This document shows positions 56,210 through 64,000 of a stretch of DNA of 64,000 nt, piece by piece. The notes below the pieces were generated by a model that made no database searches, was not told the origin of the DNA, and saw only the letters and a list, made by a program, of their open reading frames with translations. A program made the translations under genes and the position numbers. Each line of letters starts with the position of its first letter. Position 1 is the stretch's first letter. The stretch is from Boletus sp. NGJ (Eukaryota > Basidiomycota > Agaricomycetes > Boletales > Boletaceae): assembly GCA_019096195.1 (NCBI GenBank), contig JAGTXK010000185.1, positions 267,500-331,499 of the forward strand. The letters are read 5' to 3'.

Positions 56210-56616
56210 TGAAACATTTTCACCTCTCGCCCTATAGATATTTATGATACTTAGCTAACGAATGATTACATATTAGCTAAAGACCACGCCTAGGCCTATG
56301 ACACTGTACGTACATCATGGAACCTCCTAAAACATCACATCATCATTCCAGCATATTCCATACCAGCTCTAAAGCTGGTCCATGCCCATACCTCACATCT
56401 ATAAGTAGTAGCAGGTATGGGCATGGACCAGCTTTAGAGCTGGTATGGAATATGCTGGAATGATGATGTGATGTTTTAGGAGGTTCCATGATGTACGTAC
56501 AGTGTCATAGGCCTAGGCGCATATTCTGTAGTAGATATGCATTCTTGGAATTGTCCTTTTACACTCGTAATTTCATTCTCAGGTGACACCAAGTGTTGTG
56601 GGCTCTCTTCCTTTCA
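56210..56616 (+). repeat. 5' LTR of element B, carrying an inverted duplication
   Basis: It is 407 bp against 289 bp for the 3' LTR. The extra length is 108 bp from an inverted copy of LTR sequence (56414-56521) plus about 12 bp near 56219-56231 that the 3' LTR lacks. It has TATAAG at 56400-56405 and ATTCTTGGAATT at 56541-56552. The start-to-start distance is 141 nt, not the 33 nt of the 3' LTR. Confidence 0.95.
56287..56519. repeat. Perfect 106-bp inverted repeat with 21-nt spacer
   Basis: The left arm is 56287-56392, the right arm 56414-56519, and the spacer 56393-56413. I compared the arms base by base and found no mismatch. GCA occurs at both junctions of the inserted copy (56411-56413 and 56519-56521). 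The normal LTR at 62573-62861 has only the left arm. The structure would form a long hairpin in RNA or single-stranded DNA. Confidence 0.97.
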
Positions 56617-56628
56617 AATTCCAAGAAT
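56617..56628 (+). promoter_or_regulatory. Self-complementary primer-binding site of element B
   Basis: AATTCCAAGAAT follows the LTR end directly and is the exact reverse complement of ATTCTTGGAATT (56541-56552), the presumed 5' end of the transcript. No tRNA 3' end complement starting with TGG lies at this position. This matches the self-priming arrangement known for Tf1 and related chromoviruses. Confidence 0.75.
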
Positions 56629-57275
56629 ACCCCTTGGTCGCTGGACACTTTGTCCCCCGACCATCTTTCCTCCATCACCACAGTCTCACTGTTATCTTTA
56701 ATGATGTGCCTGTACTTTCTCTACTCCCCTCTCCCCACATCCATCTCTTAGAACAATTGTAGACCCTGACAGGTGTAAAACCCTGAAGGAGTTCAATTAG
56801 CAATATGCGTAATACCAGCCTACTAGGTGGTTGTGAGTGTCAAATACAGGCTACAACCAGGGGAGAAGATAAGGAGATCAGAGAACTGTTGGCCCCAACT
56901 ATTTGCATCTATCTCATCTCACCTTCTGTTGCCCCCACAGTCTAGAAGGATCCGTTGGCGTTCGTGATACATGGACCGAGTTACACTCACTCGTCAAGGG
57001 TCTCTTTCTAGAACCACCTTCCCCCACCATTCCATGTAATTCCAGGCATGCTGCCAAGCACCACCAGGTCGCTTCCATTCTCTGATTTCACTTGTTGCCA
57101 GCTGCCCCTGGCACGAGCTTTGTTGGCCTTTATCCACCATGTTCTGTCAGCATAGTACACGCCCTCCTCTCATACACTGCCTGCTTTGGTGTTTTTGTAC
57201 CCCCCAAGTCCAATCCAACAAGTTACTCATTAGAGTACTCACCAACCTTCTCATATTCCTAAATTAACAATATCA
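56629..57275 (+). other. Leader of element B with conserved reading frame
   Basis: The first 270 bp after the primer site show no ORF. From about 56980 a frame runs with SLVKGLFLEPPSPTIPCNS, HQVASIL, a stop, FHLLPAAPGTSFVGLYPPC and ACFGVFVPP, matching leaders of C1 and C2. It ends with stops before the gag ATG at 57276. Confidence 0.6.
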
Positions 57276-58709
57276 ATGAATTATTTTAACTCTCCTGCAC
57301 CAACCCCCGGTCCATCCTACCAGAGTACCTTCAGGGAAATGGCCATGGCACTTGGAGACATCAGGGCTGACACATTGGCCACACCCACCCCTCACCTGTC
57401 ACCCATGGAGGCATCCATCCCTCAGAACCCAATGGCTGCCTTAGCACACAGTATCCTCCAGCCTGGAGTGCCCCCTGGCCTCATCCCCACCATGCCCACA
57501 AACCCTCTCCTCCACTGCCAACACCCTGTTCCACCGATGGACCTGATTGGAACATGGCTTGCTGCGTTTGACGCGTGGCAATGAATCTACATCAGAGCTA
57601 GAGTGGCAGCCAGCCCACTGCATTCTCCCCCACCTAACCTCGTGCAACAAACACTCCCTCCTCAACCATCTCCACTGTGACAATCCCTCCCCAGCTCCCC
57701 GCCATCCCCTGGAAGCTCACAGGAACCAGCATGAGGTTTCCTAGGACTATCTCCCAAGCTGGGGAAGTCTCTTGCCACCAAGCCAGAGTACTATGATGGC
57801 AACAAAGAAAAGTTCGTGTTATGGTGGTGAACAATGAAACTATACCTCTCCGGGTTTGAGACCAACCCCCACGACTATCAGAAGATACTAATTGTCCTCT
57901 TCTACCTTCAAGGTAGCAACCCAGCCGGGTGATTCAAAGACCTCATGACAGCACAAGGAGCCATCCACATCCTCACCTTCATGAGTTTTGAGGAGAAACT
58001 CAAGAAGAACTTCCAGCCCAATAATCTGAAGTGGATAGTGCAACAAAAACTCATGGCCCTCAAACAAGGCAAAGACACAGTAGAAGATTACTTCACCAAA
58101 CTCTACCATTATGCCAAAGAGGCTGAATTTAGCATCAGGTATAATGGCTGCATCATGGTCAATCTCATGAGAAGGGTGGTTCACTTGAATGTGGTGGAAT
58201 TCATGGAATGAAACCAGCCCACCCTCATCAGGTTGACGGATGTGCATCAGTGGGAGCCAGCCCTGGTCAAGGCAGCAGACATTCTCATGGAGATTGCAGA
58301 CCAAAAGAGGTCAGTCTACACGACAGGGCCCATATACTCCCCTCACTTCATCCTCCGACCCCGATACACACACTCTACTGGTCCTCCTCCCATGGCTACA
58401 GCCACTCCTGTAGCCAAACCCCATCCCAACGCGACTGGCACCTTTGCTGATCAGGGCATGCCAATGGAACTGGATAAAGCACAGGCAGCTGGCGTCTGCC
58501 ACAAGTGCTCCAAACCCTGGTCTTGCGTCAACCACCCCCTGTGCTCTCGTCCTCGTCAGGCAAGGGGAGTCATTATCAACAGGCAAGAAGTGGCCCTGGA
58601 AATGTTTGAGAGAATAAGGGCAATGATGATGGATGCTAAGCAGGCAGAACCTGTAGTAGAGTATGCCTCAAATGTCGAGAATAATCTGTCTTTTCTCCTT
58701 GTACAATAG
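57276..58709 (+). pseudogene. Gag of element B
   Basis: The ATG at 57276-57278 starts MNYFNSPAPTPGPSYQSTF. Conserved parts are SPKLGKSLATKPEYYDGN, YLSGFETNPHDYQKIL, EEKLKKNFQPNNLKWIV, KQGKDTVEDYFTKLYHYA, a Pro-rich linker, MELDKAQAAGVCHKCSKPW, CVNHPLCSRPRQARG and the end LSFLLVQ. Stops interrupt at about 57583, 57724, 57828, 57930 and 58209. The Cys/His cluster is C-x2-C-x5-C-x2-H as in A. All major segments are in one frame. Confidence 0.9.
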
Positions 58710-58744
58710 ACACCAGCTGCTCTACTATATACTACAATAAGTCA

Positions 58745-59600
58745 TTGCAAGAAAACCACTTCGCAGTCCTATGCAGTGATGAGGCTGAATCAATGGAGGT
58801 CCAGATGAACCTCCTGAAAGGAAAAAAAAGTCACCATCTTAGTTGTCCCAAATCCGAATGGAAAGTAGGGTTTCACCCGTTGGTAAAAAGGGACGATGAA
58901 CCCAACGACTCACCGACAATACTGCGAAAACACCCTAGAGAACCCAAACGAAAGAAAGAGATGTCCTCTTACTCCTGGCTGAATACACTGAACCCCTGGT
59001 CCATACAATGGATGAAGGCTCAGATGGAACATCCCAATGTTGAACAAAGCCTCAAACACCTGAAGTCCTTTGCCTATGATGCCAGGACAATTGAAGTATC
59101 TCAGGACCTTGTTCAGAAGCTCCGAGTAATGATGCCAGAGGATGTGTACTGGGTACTAAGGGACCTGCAAACCTCCCCCCCCTCCGATTTCGAAAAGCAT
59201 TCCCATGTGCAACAAAAAGAAACTCTTTCAAAATTCCAGTAAACTAAGTACTTTGAGTGGAGAGCGAATAGAAGTTAAGGCCCTTATCGATTTTGGATGC
59301 ACTGTGTCATCAATCCACAAAGACTTCATTGCTGAAAAGGGGGTGTAGACACACTTGTTACTCTGTGCTTTAACAGTGTATAATGCCAATGGCACTGCCA
59401 ATGCTGGAGGCAAAATTGAAAAGTTCATCACCATTGAACTCCAAATCCAAGGACACAAGGAGCAGATTGCCCTGACAGTGACCAACAGGCGGCTGAACAC
59501 CATCTTCCTAGGACACAACTGACTGAAGATGCATAACCTGGCCATCGACTGGAAGACAGGACAGATCTCGTTCTGATGTGCAAATGACAAGGTAGACTGC
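58745..59600 (+). pseudogene. Pol N-terminal spacer and protease of element B
   Basis: The spacer ORF 58745-59242 has SDEAESMEVQMNLLKGKK and PEDVYWVLRDLQTSPPSD. The protease follows as ALIDFGCTVSSIHKDFIAEK (DSG changed to DFG), a TAG, ALTVYNANGTANAGGKIEK and TIFLGHN, then a TGA. After 59580 the sequence jumps to a point equal to A 2085, so the linker between protease and RT is deleted. Confidence 0.85.
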
Positions 59601-60880
59601 AAGGTGTACCCCCTGAACCCAGGAGAGCAGAAGGAGCTTGACACCTTCCTCGAGGAAAACCTTAAGTCTGGACACATATGCCCTTTCAAGTCTCCCTTCG
59701 CATTAGCGTTCTTTTTCATCAAGAAGAAGAATGGACGCCCCTGCCCCATGCAAGATTACCACAAGCTCAATGTGGTAACCTGTTGCAACCGATACCCCCT
59801 CCCCCTAATCGCCAAACTTGTTGACAAACTAAAGGCAGCAAAGTATTACACCAAGTTCAACATGAGGTGGGGGTACAATAATGTACAAATGGCAGAAGGA
59901 GATGAGTGGAAGGCCACCTTTTGGACCAACCATGGGCTCTTCGAACCTCTCATGATGTTCTTCGGAATCACCAACTCCCCAGCAACACTCCAGACGATGA
60001 TGAATGCACTATTTAAGGAGCTGGTAGACCAAGGCATAGTGGTCATCTACATCAATGATATCATCATATTCACAAGGATGATAGAGGAACACTGAAAAGT
60101 AGTATGAGAGGTGCTACAGATACTGTGAGATGCCCACCTGTACCTAAGACATGACAAGTGCAACTTTGAAGTCCAAGGAACAGAATTCCTGGGACTCATT
60201 GTCACATAAGACAAGGTTAGAATGGACGTGAAGAAGGTCTCTGCCATTGCCGACTGGCCCGTCCCGACATCCAAGAAGACGCTTCAAGGTTTCCATGGAT
60301 TCCTCAACTTCTACCAACAATTTGTTAGGAACTTCACCATGATAGTGTGCCTGTTCAACGCACTCACGTCGGTGAAGAAAGATTTTGTCTGGATAAACAC
60401 TTGCCAGAAGGGAATCAAAGACCTTAAAACCATGATCACGAGTGTGCCCACCCTTGCTATGCCCACCAACAACAATGCCTACCATATTGAAACCGACGGT
60501 TCTGGCATTGGCATCAGCATGGTACTCTTCCAAAAGCACGATGGGACCTGGCACCCCATTGCCTTCATCTTCCATTCCCTCAATGACACAGAGAGGAACT
60601 ACCACACGGCAGACCTCAAGATGCTCACCATTATCTATGCCCTCAATGAGTGGCATCAATATCTCCTCAACACAGCAGACCTGATCAAAATCCTAACCAA
60701 CTATAAGAACCTCGAGTTCTTCTGCTGCCCTCAGAATCTTTTGTGCCATCAGGCCCGGTGGCAGCAGATCATTCAGGAGTACTCCCTGACCATCACTCAC
60801 TGCTCGGGAAAGACAAACCCCGCTGACCCTCTGTCCCAGAGGCCAGACTTCAAAAAGGGGGTGGAATGCAACAACACTGC
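59585..60880 (+). pseudogene. Reverse transcriptase and RNase H of element B
   Basis: RT segments are SPFALAFFFIKKKNGRPCPM, YYTKFNMRWGYNNV (catalytic Asp changed to Asn), FGITNSPATLQTMMNALF and VVIYINDIIIF (YIDD changed to YIND). RNase H has IETDGSGIGISMVL, LKMLTIIYALNEW (catalytic Glu changed to Lys) and ILTNYKNLEFF (Asp changed to Asn). In-frame stops are at 60093, 60105, 60126 and 60207. The multiple catalytic losses rule out activity. Confidence 0.93.
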
Positions 60881-62561
60881 CCAAACCCTCCTTCCCGATA
60901 CCCTTTTTTCACCTCCCTCATCCCCAATATCCATCAGTGCAGTCACCCCACCCAACACTCTCTCAAGGATAACAAAGCTACAGTACAAACTTGAGAAGTT
61001 TGCAAGAGAGGGGCTCGCAAAGAGCAACACCCATTGGATGAGGAAAAACGGGCTTGTAATGTGGAAGGGCCTCACGTACGTCCCAAATGATGAAATGCTA
61101 TGAGAGGACATCATCATAGCAAATCACGACCACCCAATCATGGGATACCCCGGTGTAAAACAGACGTGCGACCTCATTATGAGTGAGTACTACTGGCTGT
61201 CACTCTAAAGGGACATCAAGGGATACGTCAGGGGCTGCGATGTGTGCCAGAAGGTGAAGGCCAAGATGACCTCCCTTCACACACCACTCCATCTGAACAA
61301 AATCCCATCCTCACCATGGGAGATCATTTCGGTAGACCTCATCAGCCCCCTCCCATAGCTGCAAGGAAAGAACGCGATCCTCGTTATAGTCAACCACTTC
61401 TCAAAGATGATTCACCTCACCCCAGTTGTGAACACCATCACATTGCAAGGAGTCACCACTATCTTCCATGACTAGGTGTTCAAACTCCACGGAACCCCCT
61501 AGAAGGTCATATCAGATCAAGGCGCACAGTTTGTGTCCTCATTTATGAAGGATCTGTATGCACTCCTTGACATCAAGGCCAACCTGTCCATGGTATACCA
61601 CCCACAGATCAACAGGCAGACGGAGCGAGTCAACCGAAAGGTCAAAAAATACCTGTGAGTCTACATGAACCACAGGCAAATGGTATGGGCGGAATGGCTC
61701 CCGCTTGTGGAGTTCATGCACAATTTGCAAATGATGAGGGCCACCGGTGTATCACTGTTCCTACTCAACTATGGGCAACAACCCTTGATCTCCGACAAGT
61801 GGGTTGAGGTCCGGAATGAGTCAGCTATGGAGTTTGTGAAGAAGATAAAAGGTCACCACGAGGCAGCCAAAAGTGCATTGGAGAAAGTGACTGCAGCCAT
61901 GAAAAAGAGTCATGACAAGCGAGCCACCCTGTCACAGAACTTTGCAGTTGGTCAGCAAGTCCTCTTTGAGGGGACCCACATCCACACCAACCAACCAACA
62001 AAAAAGTTCATTGACAAGTGTTATGGCCCTTTCAAGGTGAAGCAGAAGGTAGGCAAGGTGTCATACAAGCTGGAAATCTCAAAGACGTGGCGTGGCATCC
62101 ACCCTGTCTTTCATGAGTCACTACTCACACTGTACCACGCTAGTACTGTGAAATCGCAAACCAGACCAAAACCACCACCACCAGTGATTGTCCAACAGGA
62201 GGAGGAACACAAAGTCCAGGAGGTGGTTGATTTAAGGAAATGTAGGGGGAAAACTGAGTACCTCATACACTGGAGGGGCTACCTGTGAGAGGAACACATT
62301 TGGGAACCCAAGGCAAACGTCGGGAATGCCTTGAAGCTTGTTGAGAAGTTCCACACCACCAACTCCTCAGCGATCCACTCCCTCACCAAAGCATGTGATT
62401 GCCCAATGTGCACACACCAAACCACCCTCTTCGCCAACATGACCTTCCGTGCCTATGCCACATCCCTCAACCACCTATCCAACCACTTGTTCAAGATCCC
62501 ACAACTCGGCTTGCAACCAACACTTTCCAGTATCATGGTTGACCGGGAGTTTGACCCCTGA
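60881..62561 (+). pseudogene. Integrase with chromodomain of element B
   Basis: The zinc part has NHDHPIMGYPG (His changed to Tyr) and CDVCQKVKA. The core has SVDLISPLP, ISDQGAQFVSSF and TERVNRKVKKYL, so the three acidic residues remain. The stretch HKVQEVVDLRKCRGKTEYLI, then HWRGYL, then a TGA at 62286-62288 and EEHIWEPKANVGNA is the chromodomain. Other stops are at 61101, 61206, 61356, 61473, 61500 and 61656. The end MVDREFDP-stop is identical to A. Confidence 0.93.
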
Positions 62562-62572
62562 AAAGAGGGTAA
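62560..62572 (+). promoter_or_regulatory. Polypurine tract of element B
   Basis: GAAAAGAGGG followed by TAA lies directly before the LTR start TGAAA, as in A. Confidence 0.75.
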
Positions 62573-62861
62573 TGAAACATTTCCCTATAGATATTTACGA
62601 TACTTAGCTAACAAATGATTACATATTAGCTAAAGACCATGCCTAGGCCTATGACACCATACATACGTTATGGAATCTCCTAAAACATCATGTCATCATT
62701 CCAGCATGTTTCATACCACCCCTAAAGCTGGTCCATGCCCATACCTCACACCTATAAGTAGTAGCATATTCTGTAGTAGATACACATTCTTGGAATTGTC
62801 CTTTTACACTCGTAATTTCACTCTCGGGTGACACCAAGTGTTGTGGACTCTTTTCCTTTCA
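62573..62861 (+). repeat. 3' LTR of element B
   Basis: It is 289 bp, TGAAAC to CTTTCA, with TATAAG at 62753-62758 and ATTCTTGGAATT at 62786-62797 (33 nt spacing). It lacks the inverted duplication of the 5' LTR and about 12 bp near its start (CTCTCGCC region). Confidence 0.95.
62753..62797 (+). promoter_or_regulatory. LTR promoter: TATA box and presumed start, element B
   Basis: TATAAG is followed after 33 nt by ATTCTTGGAATT, the self-priming segment. The start site is inferred. Confidence 0.5.
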
Positions 62862-62866
62862 GAATG
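62862..62866. repeat. Target-site duplication of element B, right copy
   Basis: GAATG, identical to 56205-56209. Confidence 0.93.
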
Positions 62867-63212
62867 GTGGGGAAGTGGTTCTGTAGAAGAGACCCTTGAC
62901 AAGAATGAATGATTGGCATATTAGAGGAACCAGAGAATGACTTCTGTACTACAGGGAGGGTGCATATGGAGAGAAGTCAAGATAAATTCTACTAACAAAA
63001 TGTGCTACTTATATACTATGGGATATGCACATGGACCAGGTTTAGGGCTGACATGGAATGTTTTACATAATTGTTCTATATGACCTATAATATATGATAT
63101 AATGTAATGGTCTAGACGAGGGGTTAGTTTGTTGTGTAACTGCTTTGTGGAATACTTGTTAGCTAAGTACTTGTAAATATATATAATAGAAGGAAAAATA
63201 TTTCATCTGCTG
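62867..63212 (-). repeat. Leader and 5' LTR of element C1
   Basis: Leader (62867 to about 62955) shares GACCCTTGACAAGA and GAACCAGAG with C2. The LTR (about 62956-63212) is the reverse of an A/B-type LTR: on the minus strand it starts TGAAATATTT, has TTAGCTAACAAG, CCATGTGCATATCC and TATATAAGTAGCACA. It is much more diverged than the A and B LTRs. Confidence 0.7.
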
Positions 63213-63529
63213 CACAACATGCTAGGTCTCTAAATGAATCAGGCACTGCCTGGAGTTCTATCAGGATTATTGAAGTAGAGTGAGAGTAGGGGTGCAACAT
63301 AATATTTTCTGAGTGATGTGGGAGAGAGGTTGGAGTACAGAGAGCCTATCCTTTTGATGGAAAAAAAGATGGTGTATATGGATGTGAAGACTATATGTTT
63401 GTGGTCTGCTTTGGACAAATGTACCCTGTGTTGGCAGCAGGTAGGAGACTAGTGTGGATAGATGTGATTATATGATCAGAATCAGTCACTGTCAGATAGG
63501 ATAAACTATCTAGTAGTGCTCAGCTGCAT
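63213..63529. other. Non-coding, no gene seen
   Basis: Short ORFs only. It probably flanks the original C1 insertion. Confidence 0.45.
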
Positions 63530-63815
63530 ATCAGGAATTATATGGAAAATGAGAAAGTGGTCCTATAAAAAACTCTTGATGAGAACATAAGATGCCTAGA
63601 GCAGGTTTGGAATCAGAGAGCAATGCTCTAGCTACAAGGGGGTGTGCAACTGGAAAAAGCAAGACAAATTCTAGTATTGCACTATATGACATTGCAGATA
63701 ATTATGTAAACCTGTCTTGACTAGTGTAGGAGAATATGGATAGCTAGACACTCAGCTGATGATGGGGGCTAGTGTGCTATGCCTGATAGCAACATTATCT
63801 GTATTAATATAGTAT
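63530..63815 (-). repeat. Another leader/LTR copy of C2 or D type
   Basis: It matches 11930-12195 in the same orientation, with GGAATTATATGGAA, GTGGTCCT and GATGATGGGGGCTAGTG shared. It is a relict of one more nested gypsy element, without coding sequence. Confidence 0.65.
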
Positions 63816-64000
63816 ATTTATATTTATATTGTATTAATTATCCCTTCAGTTACAGAAAATTATAAATCTATAAATCTATAATAAAAATGCCATGAAGAAA
63901 ATCATAAGAAAAACCATAATTAAATCCTATTTAGTTTGTAATTTTATTTTGTAAATCAATTATCTTTTGCTTAATTAGCTAATAACATAAATAAAAATTC
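63816..64000. other. AT-rich sequence at the window end
   Basis: It is very AT-rich with runs such as TATATTTATATTTATATTG. No feature was recognised. Confidence 0.5.

Larger units (their letters stand above)
56210..62861 (+). mobile_element. Ty3/gypsy chromovirus element B, complete insertion
   Basis: It has two LTRs (TGAAA...TTTCA), a perfect GAATG target duplication, primer site, gag, protease, RT, RNase H, integrase, chromodomain and polypurine tract. It lies in the C1 leader in opposite orientation. RT to chromodomain (59604-62561) is a single frame with 11 in-frame stops and no frameshift. About 285 bp between protease and RT are missing relative to A. It is a sister of A and cannot encode active enzymes as it stands. 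Confidence 0.96.

Noticed and set aside
1-64000. tRNA, rRNA, centromeric satellite or telomeric repeat
   Set aside because: No cloverleaf-like gene, rRNA core sequence, TTAGGG array or long satellite was seen on either strand.

Overview
This window looks like a gene-poor, transposon-packed stretch of a filamentous basidiomycete genome, probably an agaricomycete. The evidence is two families of chromodomain-bearing Ty3/gypsy elements, a copia element, a Helitron, a DIRS-like tyrosine-recombinase element, a Tc1-like transposase, and fragments that resemble Plavaka-type transposases and DUF6532 proteins, which are typical of mushroom-forming fungi. I see no intact host gene, no rRNA or tRNA gene, and nothing bacterial. 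Nearly every coding region is broken by stops or frameshifts.

Layout. 1-5363 (+) is the 3' part of Ty3 element A with its 3' LTR. It is inserted in Ty3 element D2 (5364-10246, - strand), which in turn sits next to the gag of element C2 (10247-about 12260, -). 12261-13796 is non-coding and LTR-like. 13797-19830 (-) is D1, a nearly complete sister of D2. 19831-22560 is non-coding. 22560-23460 (+) is a Tc1-like transposase pseudogene. 24485-24960 is a lone D-type LTR fragment. About 25100-31250 (-) is a decayed Helitron carrying an inserted end of the YR element. 31260-36900 holds three unrecognised decayed genes. 37310-38950 (-) is the RNase H and tyrosine recombinase end of a DIRS-like element. 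39000-43500 holds further unrecognised decayed genes. 45580-46150 is an integrase-core fragment. 46529-51708 (+) is a full-length copia element. 51720-53870 holds DUF6532-like and Plavaka-like fragments. 54032-56209 plus 62862-63212 (-) is element C1, split by the complete Ty3 element B (56210-62861, +). The last kilobase has another LTR/leader copy and AT-rich DNA.

The parts relate mainly by nesting: A in D2, D2 beside C2, B in C1 with target duplication GAATG, copia in a decayed gene, and a YR-element end in the Helitron. The strongest observations are these. (1) A perfect 106-bp inverted repeat lies inside the 5' LTR of B only, between the TATA box and the presumed transcription start. (2) The primer-binding site of B is an exact 12-nt complement of its own presumed mRNA 5' end, implying Tf1-like self-priming. 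(3) The copia primer site matches the anticodon arm of initiator tRNA-Met, implying half-tRNA priming. (4) Paired TGA/CAA codons between A and B show decay of shared CGA codons, a CpG deamination signature.
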